A stretch of DNA of 64,000 bases from contig BSBM01000370.1 of NCBI GenBank assembly GCA_027924585.1, forward strand, positions 25,043,501 through 25,107,500. Direction: 5' to 3'. Positions 44,819 to 54,400 of the stretch are shown here, piece by piece (position 1 is the stretch's first letter; every line of letters begins with the position of its first letter). Origin of the DNA: Larix kaempferi (lineage: Eukaryota; Streptophyta; Pinopsida; Pinales; Pinaceae). The notes beneath the pieces were generated by a model. The model made no database searches. It saw only the letters and a program-made list of their open reading frames with translations, and was not told where the DNA came from. The position numbers and the translations under genes were made by a program.

Positions 44819-47800
44819 ATGCGATACGCCTCCTGGAACTGCAGAGGTCTAGGCACCAAAGCTAAGCAAGAAGCTATGAAGGACATCATAAAAATCAACA
44901 AGCCTGACATCCTGTTAATCCAGGAGACGAAATTGGAGGATTTAAGCCTCCATCAAGCTGCACTCAAATTCTGGAAGAAAGGTCCGGGGAAAGCTATCAG
45001 TTCTAGAGGAGCCTCGGGAGGAATTGCCACATTCTGGGACGAATCCAAATTCAACCTCATCAATGATCACTGCAGCACGCATTGGATCTACACCAAACTA
45101 CAGCATATTGACTCTGGAATACAAGTAAGTCTTTTCAATCTCTATGTTCCAAATCTGGCCCCTGACAAAGCTCAATGCTGGGAGTCGCTGGAAACCTTCC
45201 TCTCCCTACATGATCCAAACAATATTATCCTTGCAGGAGATCTCAATGTAACCCTGTCAGCTGATGAAAAGAAAGGAGGCTCCCCAGTAAGAGACCAATC
45301 CAGAGAATGGGTGGAGGATCTTATAATGGGATGGGACCTCTCAGATATCAAACCGTCGGTAGGAAATTTCACCTGGACCAACAAAAGGCTGGGCCCGGGA
45401 CACATAGCGGCTAGGCTTGACAGATTCCTAATCCATTCCGACTTCCTTATGCTAGGACTTTTAGCAACCTCCAAAATCCTTCCTAACTGCATCTCGGATC
45501 ACAAACCCATCCTGTTGGAACTATCTTCTGAAACTAATCTAGGCCCTATCCCTTTCCGTTTTAGCCCTCTTTGGCTTCTCCAAGAGAACTTTCACCAAGT
45601 CGTCAACAACTCTTGGTCAGTCCCTATCCCTGGTTCTCCTTCTTTCTCTTGGGAACAGAAAATTAAAAGACTGAAATCGGACCTTAAAGTCTGGGCGAAG
45701 AGTATCACCTCACCTACCACAGGCAGAATTGAATCCCAAAAAGTTCTGGAAGACCTTCAACTCTCCCTGGAATCTATCACCCCCACCCCTCAGACCCAAG
45801 CCGCTGAAACTGATCTTCAAAAGCATTTCTACCAAGCATGCAGGGTAGAAGAAGAATATTGGCGTCAAAAATCTAGGAGCCTGTGGCTTGAATGTGGAGA
45901 CAAAAACACCTCTTTCTTCCACAAACAAGCGGAGGCCAAAAAGAACTATAAAGCAGTCAAAGAGATCAATTATCAAGGCTCCATATTCAATAATTTCAAG
46001 GATATCAAAAAAGCCGCTTACAACACCTTCAAAGACCTTTTCACGGCTCCAATCGAACAACCCCTGAATCCCCTTGATTACCCCTTTGATACCATCCCAA
46101 CCCTGGTCCAAAATTCTGATAACATCTTTCTCACCGCTCCCATATCCATGAAGGAACTAAAATTAGCCCTCTTCAGAATGAAACCTGACAGTGCTCCAGG
46201 CCCGGATGGCTTCACTGCAAGATTCTATACCAACTGCTGGGACCTGATAAAGCTGGATCTTCTGAGAATGGTGAGACATACGCAAAAAACCAACAAATTG
46301 GGGGGAAGCACGAACTCTGCCTTCCTAACGCTGATCCCAAAAGATAAAGGGGCCACTCAATTTTCCAGATTCAGACCTATCTCCCTCTGCAATATGAGCT
46401 ACAAAATTGTAACCAAAATCATAGCTAATAGGCTCAAAAAAGTGCTGCCTCGAATAATCCCTGAAAACCAAGGAGGTTTCATAAAAGGTCGACAGATTCA
46501 AGACAATATTCTACTGGTCCAAGAGGCCATACACTCCAGCCATCAATCCAAAGAAGGAGGAATGGTGATCAAACTTGATTTAGCAAATGCCTTTGACAGA
46601 GTCAATCATAATTTCCTGCTCCTGGTCATGAAGAAACTTGGGTTCTCTGAACCCTTTGCAAATTGGATCCAAGGTTGTATAAGCTTCCCCTGGATAGCTC
46701 CCCTGGTCAATGGACGCCCCACTGATTTCTTTCAAGCCTCCCGGGGCCTTAGACAAGGCTGCCCTCTTTCCCCTTTGCTCTATGCAATCCAAGCCTCGGT
46801 CCTAAGCTTCCAACTGATAAAAGCCCAGCAACTGAATGTTCTCCCAGGTCTTCATATGGCAACTAATGTGAACAAGATCAACCATGCTCAATTTGTAGAT
46901 GACACACTGCTGCTAGGCGTTGCTAGTACCCATGTTGCAAGGAGATTCAAACATGAGCTGGATATCTACAGACAGGTCTCTGGCAGTAAGATCAACTTCC
47001 AAAAAAGTAAGATTTATGGCTGGAATTGCACTACAAGAGAGCTGGGGGATATTGCTCGAATCTTAGAAATGGAAGCAGTCCATGAATGGGAATCCATCAC
47101 CTATCTGGGGGTTCCAATTGCTAAAGGCATTCCCAAAGCAAACCAATGGAATCCTATCCTGGACAAAATCAAAAAAAGAATTCAAAACTGGGGATCTAAT
47201 TGGCTAAATCAGGCAGGAAAGACAGTCCTAATAAAATCTGTCCTGATGAGCATTCCGATTTACCAAAACTCCATCCTCCTCGCCCCTTCCCTGATCATTG
47301 GGAAAATGGAGAAACTAATCAGGAAATTCCTTTGGGAAGGAGGAAAAGGAAACAATCAAAGACTTCACCTGGTAGGATGGGACAAAATACAAAAGCCTTA
47401 CAAGGAAGGAGGACTACATTTCAGAAGTATGGCTAGACAGAATATGGCCATGGGAGCAAAAATACTCTGGAAGCTAGTCTCAGGCCGAGAGACTTGGAGC
47501 AAAAAAGTCATAAGGAAAAAATACTTCCCAGGCCCTAGATTAAAGTGCCTTGATAAGCCACCTCAAAGAAAGAAAGGATCCCCAATCTTCACTCTCTGCA
47601 ACAGGGTTCTTGATCATTTCGCTAGACTCCTTTACTGGATCCCTGGTAATGGGAAAAAGATAAACATATGGAAGGACTCTATTATGGGATACCCGCCCAT
47701 AGGTGAAGCTAATGATACTGGAAATCTGAAAGCCTGGATGCAGCACAGAAACAAAGTTACTCTTTGGGACATATCCAACTGGGAGGAGGAAGGAAATAAA

Positions 47801-49069
47801 AGTTGGATTGACTGGAATCTAGGCGAGGTCCCTGAACATCTTTTAGGGGAAGCCGAGATCTTGTTACAATTGCTTCAAGGTAAAGCCCCCATCTCTGAGT
47901 CCGCCAAAGACAAAAGAGGTTGGGGCCACGAATCTGGTCGCTATACAGCCGCTGAAGGGTATAGATCTTTCCAATCGGTGCATCAAGCCCCCAATAATCC
48001 TGCTAAGTGGAATTTCATCTGGACCTCACCCATCATTCCAAAAATAGACCTTTTCTGCTGGACGGTAGCACATAACAGCATCTTAACGGGAGACACGCTA
48101 AAGAGACGTGGAATGGAAGGGCCTTCAAGATGCCCCCTGTGTCTTACTGATGAAGAAACAATAACACATCTGCTGCTTATGTGCCCCTACTCAAAAGAGG
48201 TCTGGCAGAAGGTTCTCCTTCCAAGCCATGGGAACCTTGACAGATTTGGGAGCCTATCTGATCTCTTCGTCAACTGGAGTAAAAATTCTCCTTTTGATCT
48301 TCATAAGAAAAACTGGCTCAAATCCATCTGGATGTGGATCCCAAAAGTAATATGCTGGAAGATCTGGCTGGAACGCAATAACCGAATCTTTAGAGATAAA
48401 GCAACCCCTAGTTCCAGGGTAGCTACCACTTGCGTGGCCTTGTTGGGGGAAGCGGCGGATTCTAGATTTATCTCCAACACTAGAAGTCTTAGCCCTTTGG
48501 AGGCAAAATGGATGGCTAAATTTAAACTTAAAGATGCCTCTGAAGCAATCTCAACTACCTCTCACGAAAACTGGGAAATTCGGATGAGCGCTACTGAGTT
48601 CAAAAACTGGAGATCGTCCATAAAGGAGTATTGCCTTTTCTTTGATGGGGCCTCTAAGGGCAACCCTGGAAACGCTGGAGCGGGGGGAATCCTCATCAAC
48701 AATCATAATGAAATCCTCTCTTCCTTTGCCTGGGGCTTAGGGACGGACACCAATAACAATGCGGAAGCTCTGGCCCTCTGGCAAGGGCTAAAGCAAGCCA
48801 TTGATAATGATATTTCCGAGCTCACCGTATTTGGAGACTCTAGGATCATTATTCAAGCCATGAACTTGAACAAGCCACCTCCTCAGCTTAATCTTTCTCG
48901 GGTCCTGCGAAGAATCTTCTTGCTTAGTTCCAAATTCAACAAAATCAACTTTTATCATGTTCCCCGTGATCATAACGGACTGGCTGACTCAGAGGCCAAC
49001 AGAGCCGTGCTCCTGGGCAGGAGCATTTTGTCGACTAATGACAGAGAATCATTTTGTTCTATCCCTTAA
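44819..49069 (+). CDS. LINE A ORF2 protein: endonuclease, reverse transcriptase, RNase H (intact)
   Basis: A 1416-residue polyprotein catalyses target-primed reverse transcription. An APE-type endonuclease fills residues 1-235 (WNCRG 6-10, QETK with Glu36, GDLN with Asp141 and Asn143, SDH 226-228). The RT follows: APGPDGF 459-465, FRPISLCN 518-525, KLDLANAFDRV with Asp587, RGLRQGCPLSPLL 642-654 and FVDD 692-695 (most relatives have a Y/F-A-DD motif; the catalytic Asp pair is kept). A zf-RVT-type Cys/His region lies near residues 1080-1130 (CPLCLTDEETITHLLLMCP). A plant-type RNase H fills about 1270-1405, with Asp1276 (FFDGASKGNPG), Glu1316, Asp1340 and Asp1390. No internal stop or shift is present. 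Val in FVDD is the only oddity. Confidence 0.95.
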   Translation: MRYASWNCRGLGTKAKQEAMKDIIKINKPDILLIQETKLEDLSLHQAALKFWKKGPGKAISSRGASGGIATFWDESKFNLINDHCSTHWIYTKLQHIDSGIQVSLFNLYVPNLAPDKAQCWESLETFLSLHDPNNIILAGDLNVTLSADEKKGGSPVRDQSREWVEDLIMGWDLSDIKPSVGNFTWTNKRLGPGHIAARLDRFLIHSDFLMLGLLATSKILPNCISDHKPILLELSSETNLGPIPFRFSPLWLLQENFHQVVNNSWSVPIPGSPSFSWEQKIKRLKSDLKVWAKSITSPTTGRIESQKVLEDLQLSLESITPTPQTQAAETDLQKHFYQACRVEEEYWRQKSRSLWLECGDKNTSFFHKQAEAKKNYKAVKEINYQGSIFNNFKDIKKAAYNTFKDLFTAPIEQPLNPLDYPFDTIPTLVQNSDNIFLTAPISMKELKLALFRMKPDSAPGPDGFTARFYTNCWDLIKLDLLRMVRHTQKTNKLGGSTNSAFLTLIPKDKGATQFSRFRPISLCNMSYKIVTKIIANRLKKVLPRIIPENQGGFIKGRQIQDNILLVQEAIHSSHQSKEGGMVIKLDLANAFDRVNHNFLLLVMKKLGFSEPFANWIQGCISFPWIAPLVNGRPTDFFQASRGLRQGCPLSPLLYAIQASVLSFQLIKAQQLNVLPGLHMATNVNKINHAQFVDDTLLLGVASTHVARRFKHELDIYRQVSGSKINFQKSKIYGWNCTTRELGDIARILEMEAVHEWESITYLGVPIAKGIPKANQWNPILDKIKKRIQNWGSNWLNQAGKTVLIKSVLMSIPIYQNSILLAPSLIIGKMEKLIRKFLWEGGKGNNQRLHLVGWDKIQKPYKEGGLHFRSMARQNMAMGAKILWKLVSGRETWSKKVIRKKYFPGPRLKCLDKPPQRKKGSPIFTLCNRVLDHFARLLYWIPGNGKKINIWKDSIMGYPPIGEANDTGNLKAWMQHRNKVTLWDISNWEEEGNKSWIDWNLGEVPEHLLGEAEILLQLLQGKAPISESAKDKRGWGHESGRYTAAEGYRSFQSVHQAPNNPAKWNFIWTSPIIPKIDLFCWTVAHNSILTGDTLKRRGMEGPSRCPLCLTDEETITHLLLMCPYSKEVWQKVLLPSHGNLDRFGSLSDLFVNWSKNSPFDLHKKNWLKSIWMWIPKVICWKIWLERNNRIFRDKATPSSRVATTCVALLGEAADSRFISNTRSLSPLEAKWMAKFKLKDASEAISTTSHENWEIRMSATEFKNWRSSIKEYCLFFDGASKGNPGNAGAGGILINNHNEILSSFAWGLGTDTNNNAEALALWQGLKQAIDNDISELTVFGDSRIIIQAMNLNKPPPQLNLSRVLRRIFLLSSKFNKINFYHVPRDHNGLADSEANRAVLLGRSILSTNDRESFCSIP

Positions 49070-49882
49070 GATCAATAAGACTCTGACAACGAATATTTGC
49101 TGGATTGCTGAGAAATTCGCTGATCAGATATGCGCGATGGTCAAGATTGCCAACGAGGAAAATCCCCATATCAGTCTGCTACTCTCGGACGGTGCCACTG
49201 TGACCCGTGACTATACTGATCGCCTTTCTTCCTACTTAATCAGCCCGACTGGGAATAGATCTCTCCATTGCGCTATCGCTAGAAGCAGAAGCAAGAAGAC
49301 CAGGACTCGACTGAACCGCACAACATGGCGTCGGTGGGCTCAACTTCAGGAGGCAAATCGGTGGAAGACAGACTGGACGATCTGCAACAGTCAATCGATC
49401 TCCTTAAAGCAAAATCTGAGGAGCATGAAGGGCTACAGAAAGCCCACAATGCAGAAGATCTCCATAAATGGAGAAAGTTTAACAAAGATCTGCAGAGCAT
49501 CAAAGAGGAAATCAAAGACTCCAAGGGAGAAGTCTCCTACTTTGAAGAGGTGGTCTACACCCACTTCAAGGACCAGGCCAACACCGAAGGGAACTACGGG
49601 AACCGAATTGTTGCACTGGAAGCTGCGGTCCAGAAGATTCTGGAGAAGCTTAATGGCGTTTAGACCCTGCTCTGAACTCTCCTCTGCTCTCTTTGTAATA
49701 CTCAATCCTACTTCTTGTTCCACAAAACAGCCCTCTGTAATTTTGCTTCTTAAATCTGAAACTTTTGGGCTGCTTAAGCCTAAGAATTTTGTTATTTCAG
49801 ATAGCGATAATTATGTATCCAAGCACACGGTGGCTGTTTCACCGGTTTTTAATTAAATCTACCCAATGTTTTTGTCAAAAAA
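49070..49882 (+). other. LINE A 3' region
   Basis: This is longer than a minimal 3' UTR. A second frame, overlapping the end of ORF2, stays open to 49856, and the coiled-coil frame lies within. It ends TTTTTGTC followed by eight A. Confidence 0.8.
49325..49663 (+). CDS. Small coiled-coil ORF downstream of LINE A ORF2 (ORF3 candidate)
   Basis: The 112-codon frame opens at ATG in a fair context (CAACATGGCG). After a short Ser/Gly-rich start it is almost wholly helical, with heptad-like spacing: VEDRLDDLQQSIDLLKAKSE, LHKWRKFNKDLQSIKEEIKD and IVALEAAVQKILEKLNG. Plant L1s are normally described with two ORFs. Coiled coils in animal L1s sit in ORF1, so one placed 3' of ORF2 is unusual. It could be an ORF carried by this subfamily, a captured fragment, or a chance frame; another frame is also open across it (48957-49856), which lowers confidence. 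LINE B has no counterpart. Confidence 0.5.
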   Translation: MASVGSTSGGKSVEDRLDDLQQSIDLLKAKSEEHEGLQKAHNAEDLHKWRKFNKDLQSIKEEIKDSKGEVSYFEEVVYTHFKDQANTEGNYGNRIVALEAAVQKILEKLNGV

Positions 49883-49898
49883 AACACTTGTGGACATG
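49883..49898 (+). repeat. 16-bp target-site copy 2 (between the LINEs)
   Basis: Identical to 43285-43300. It serves as the right duplication of LINE A and the left duplication of LINE B. Confidence 0.92.
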
Positions 49899-49967
49899 CT
49901 CACCCAATGAGTCCAAACTGCGTGAGAGCGCTGAAGGGCATGACTGTGTGAGCTCTAGCTAAGCACC

Positions 49968-50047
49968 CCGATCTGGTAGCAAGCTTCTGCATGAGCTCTT
50001 TGCAAATCCGATTTGGCAGCAAGCTTCTGCGTGAGCTCTCTGGCTGA
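49968..50047. repeat. 40-bp tandem repeat in the LINE B leader
   Basis: CCGATCTGGTAGCAAGCTTC (49968) and CCGATTTGGCAGCAAGCTTC (50008) start two 40-bp units, each ending in GAGCTCT; a third partial unit precedes them. It lies in the L1 5' UTR, where promoter repeats are known in some LINEs. Confidence 0.75.
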
Positions 50048-50092
50048 GCGCCTATGGGCTCCTCTTGCCCAGGCTGCTCTGCTAGCGCAGCC

Positions 50093-51436
50093 ATGGATCC
50101 TACCTCTCCTTCCCCTAAAGAGAAAATGTGGATCCTGGATGCTGCATTCCGCTCTCTGGTGGCTTCTACGCCCCCTCCAACGTTGGACTCTTCAGAAGAT
50201 AGCTTCATCAAGAGGGAGGCGGCTCCTCGAATCCAGATCTTGTCGGCAACTTCAAAACTAAAAGCCCTCGCTCTTAGCGAGCTTGGCCTGATTGAACAGT
50301 TCATTGGAATATGGCCTTCACTGAAATCTATGGACTTATGGATTAACAAGAATTGGATGCCTTTCATTACCAGGGGCTTGCAGCATTGCTTCTATGATAA
50401 GGGCTTTTTCACTTTCTTGTTTGAATACAAAGCAGATCGGGATTTGATCTTCAGAAGCGTCTCGTACTTCATGGGCCCTCGCGGCCTGTACTTAAACAGA
50501 TGGAGTTTATCATTCCATCCCGAGAAGGATGTGCCCTCTACGGTCCCAGTCTGGGTAAGGCTTCCCCATTTGCCACTCCACTGCTGGAACGATGAAACCC
50601 TGCAAGCCATTGGAAACTCCCTCGACAAGTTCATTGACAAAGCTGAACCGAAAGGGCCCTTGTTCTCTTGCGCAAGAATATGTGTGGAAGTAGATCTAGA
50701 AAAAGGCTTACTAGAAGAAGTTAATCTATACATGGACGGTTGGCAGCACATGCAGAAAGTCGACTACGAACAATTACCATTTAAATGCAAGAAACACCAT
50801 GAATACGGACACTTTGTCAAGAATTGCCCTAAGACAACCCTAGAAGCCCTGGAAAAAACACAAGAAGAATCTTGGCAACAGATCGAGAGAGGAAGGAAGA
50901 CAACTCCATCAGCACATCCACCAAAGGGGCAACAAGCAAAGAATAACAAAGAAAGCACTCAGGAAGTCAAGGAAGATTCAACCAGTAACAAATTTCAGAA
51001 TCTACCACTAGAAGAAGGAGAAATTCCCGTTATTGAAGCAACTTCAGTGGAGAAAGATAAAGAAGAAATCCCTATTCCGGCCGGCATTCAATCCACACCC
51101 CTCAGAGAGGAGTTTATTGGTGAAGGAACAGGAGGATCCAACACACCTGGAAGTTTGTGGGCAGATAAGGTAAGAACCAATTTTGTCCCGATATCTTCTC
51201 CTCCGGACAACACTCTCAATACAGAATCCTTAGAGGAGTTAGATGTGGTGCAACAACCAAACACTAGAGAAAGGAGAATACAAAGGTACTACAGAGAATT
51301 GGAATCAGAAAGAGAGATCAAGCTGAGAAGACAAAAAAGTTTGGAGGATATAAAATTGCTTCAGAATAACAAAGCTCAAAGCGGTGCTAAACCAGATGGC
51401 AGATCCCGAGCAGGATCTCACTCGGTAAGGAAGTAA
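50093..51436 (+). CDS. LINE B ORF1 protein: DUF4283, zinc knuckle damaged
   Basis: I choose the ATG at 50093 (GCAGCCATGG), matching the LINE A start context; an upstream in-frame ATG at 50054 would add 13 residues. DUF4283 words align with LINE A: LGLIEQFIGIWPSLKSMDLW, ADRDLIFRSVSYFMGPRGLY and VPVWVRLPHLPLHCWN. The knuckle reads CKKHHEYGHFVKNC, so the second Cys of CCHC is His. The frame is open to a charged C-terminus (RERRIQRYYRELESEREIKL). Its TAA overlaps the ORF2 ATG by one base (TAATG at 51434-51438). Because ORF2 is dead, this is a relic that still has an open frame. Confidence 0.85.
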   Translation: MDPTSPSPKEKMWILDAAFRSLVASTPPPTLDSSEDSFIKREAAPRIQILSATSKLKALALSELGLIEQFIGIWPSLKSMDLWINKNWMPFITRGLQHCFYDKGFFTFLFEYKADRDLIFRSVSYFMGPRGLYLNRWSLSFHPEKDVPSTVPVWVRLPHLPLHCWNDETLQAIGNSLDKFIDKAEPKGPLFSCARICVEVDLEKGLLEEVNLYMDGWQHMQKVDYEQLPFKCKKHHEYGHFVKNCPKTTLEALEKTQEESWQQIERGRKTTPSAHPPKGQQAKNNKESTQEVKEDSTSNKFQNLPLEEGEIPVIEATSVEKDKEEIPIPAGIQSTPLREEFIGEGTGGSNTPGSLWADKVRTNFVPISSPPDNTLNTESLEELDVVQQPNTRERRIQRYYRELESEREIKLRRQKSLEDIKLLQNNKAQSGAKPDGRSRAGSHSVRK

Positions 51437-54400
51437 TGAAATTTGCCTCTTGGAATTGCAGGGGTCTCGGTGGGTTGAACAAAGTCGAAGCAATCAAGGA
51501 CATTATAATTTCCGAAAAAACTGGTCTTATGCTAATTCAAGAGACAAAAATGTCGGACGTGGAGGTCTTGTCTCTCTCACGATCCCTCTGGAAGAACTAT
51601 AATGGAAAATCCCTCGGTGCCAAAGGTGCATCAGGGGGAATTGCTACTATGATATATCAAAATTACACTATAATATCCACCATTGAAAACCACTTCTGGT
51701 TGTTAATCGAAATACAGGAAAAAAGCAGTAACAATCTTACCTACATTTGCAACGTCTATGGTCCCAATCATTACAGGGATAAGAATAAATTATGGTTGAT
51801 CTCATCAACTTAAAAGAGGATATGAGAGGAAAAAATCTCATTGTGGTTGGAGACTTTAATGTGACAAAATCACAATAGGAGAAACGTGGGGGCAACCTAG
51901 TCCACGATCCCTTTGGAGAAAAGTTAGAAGACTTTATTGTAGAGATGGATTTGATTGACATTCAGTTAAGAAATGCAAAATACACATGGAACAATCGAAG
52001 ATGTGGAGCTGGGCACATAGCAGCCAAGCTGGATTGGTTCTTGGTAAGTTCTTCATTTTTTAACTCTAATCTCATTGCGTGCTCGCATGCCATACCTTCT
52101 GCGACATATGACCACAATCCGATTGTTTTATCCCTCACCTCACCTAAAAATTATACCCCATTCCCTTTCGTTTTAACTCCTTATGGCTCCAAGAACCCGA
52201 TTTCTACACTATAGTACAAACAGCGTGGAACTCCAGAATTTTCGGATACCCCAGCTTTGTGTGGGAGTCTAAGCTAAGAGTTGTTAAAACAACGTTGAAA
52301 ATATGGGCAAAAAATTCTTATAGATACCCCAGCCGCATAAAGAAAGAGCATTACTTAGATCTGGGCATTCTTCAACGCAGAGCAGAGGCAGAAGAGATGA
52401 CACCGAACTCCCTCAGCCTCGAAAAAATCATAAATCTGAAAATTCTTACAGCGGCAAAAAATGAAGAAGTTATTTGGAGAGTTAAGTCCAGACAATTGTG
52501 GCTCAAGGGTGGTGATGACAACACTAAATACTCTCACAATCAAGCTAAGGCTCGTCGAAGTCGGAATAATATTAAGGAGTTAAAGAATCAAAATGGTGAG
52601 AATATCAGCAGGCAGGACGACCTGAAACTCCATATCTTCAATCATTTTAGTGATCTATTTAAAGAAAGTGGAGAGACAGATCCAGAGCCCAAATGGATCT
52701 TCTTTTTGGCATTCTTAATCTAGTTTCGAAAAATGACAATAGAGAGATTTCCAAGCCAATCTTGGAGCATGAAATTGTCAACGCCATTTGGTCCCTCCAT
52801 GCTGATAAAGCGCCAGGTCCAGATGGGTTTACCATCAATTTTTATAGGGTTGTGTGGGAAATAATAAAAAAGGATCTGAAACGTATGCTCATCTGGACAA
52901 GGAAAAAAGATAAAATTGGAGGGGCTACTAATTCTGCCTTTCTTGCTCTAATTCCCAAAGAGAACACCCCGAGCTCCATCAATAGATTTCGTCCGATCTC
53001 TCTTTGCAACACCTCTTACAAAATACTGTCAAAGATCCTCGCAACCAGAATGAAAAAAGTCATGGGGCAGCTCATCTATGAGTCCCATGGGGGATTCATT
53101 GCCGGACGCCAAATCCTTGATAAAATCATCATTGTCCAAGAGGCAATACATTCTAGCATTGAAAAAAAGGCACCAAGGTATGGCAATTAAGCTTGATATG
53201 GTTAATGCATTTGATAGAGTAAATCACCATTTTCTTTTTGAAATAATGTCCAGGTTCGGCTTCTGAAGCAGATTTGTTCGTTGGATCAAAGCTTGTATAA
53301 GCAACCCCTGGATAGCCCCCTTGGTCAATGGCAGGTCCACAAAATTTTTCCAAGCCACGAGAGGACTGCGGTAAGGGTGCCCGATGTCCCCCTTCCTTTA
53401 TCTTTTAGTAGCTAAGTCAATGAGCAGGAAATTCCATCATCTGCAAGAAATGCGGGATTTGAATGGTCTCAAAATAGTCAGAGGCGTAAGATCAGTCAAC
53501 CTCGCTCAATTCGCCGATGACACTATTTTTCTTGGGGGAGCCTCATTAATCATAGCGGAAAGGTTCAACAAAGTTCTCTCTACTTTCCTCTCAGCTTCCG
53601 ATGGCAAAACTAACATAGTCAAGTCCAAGGTATACGGCTGGAATTGCAATCTTGGGGTGCTAGCAAACATTGCAAGAACCTTTGGTTTCGAAGGAATTAC
53701 ATATTGGAATTCCTTTAACTAACTTGGCATCCCGATATTCAAGGGAAAAAAAAAGAATTTTGGATTGGAAAGGCTTGATTGAAAAAAATTATTCTTGGGG
53801 CTCCCAATGGCTTAATCCCGCTGGCAGGTTGGTTCTTATAAAATCCATCCTCTCTGCGTATCGCCTAAACACTTGTTCAATCTCCCTTGCTTCCGAAATG
53901 GTCATGAAGGAGATCACAAAAGAGATCAGGAATTTCTTATGGCAAGGCGGGAAGTCAAATAATTCTAGAAAGTTTCACCTGATCAATTGGGACACGATAT
54001 GCAGACCCAAGCAGTATGGTGGGGCTGGGATCAAAGACCCAACAACCATGAACCTCACACTTGGTGCTAAAATTATGTGGAGAGCTATCTTGGGAAAGAA
54101 GGCATGGTGGAAAGATATCCTACACAAAAAATACATGTCTGGCAGCAGAAAACGTTGCATGGAAAATATTGATCAAGGTAGAAGAGGCTCCTCCATTTGG
54201 AACCTGTGCAAGAGGGCAGCTTTCATAATTAAAAACAACCTATTATGGATCCCTAGTAATGGAAAGCATGTCATTCTCTGGAAAGACAACATAGGTACTA
54301 ACTCTCCTGGAAATTACCTGCATGAATTTCATGAATTAAGAGAATGGATGGATCATGCCAACATCCACACGATGTTTGATTTGTCCTCTTGGTCCAACAG

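Larger units (their letters stand above)
43301..49882 (+). mobile_element. L1-type LINE A, full length, ORF2 intact
   Basis: This 6.6-kb non-LTR element has a 144-bp leader, ORF1, ORF2, a 0.8-kb 3' region and a short A-tail (49875-49882). It is flanked by identical 16-bp duplications (43285 and 49883). It lies in the same orientation as the surrounding Copia element. Intact ORF2 and identical TSDs mark it as one of the youngest insertions in the window. Confidence 0.93.

Noticed and set aside
45172-46792. Antisense frames of 70-133 codons within LINE A ORF2
   Set aside because: They follow from the codon usage of the intact sense ORF and have no domain of their own.
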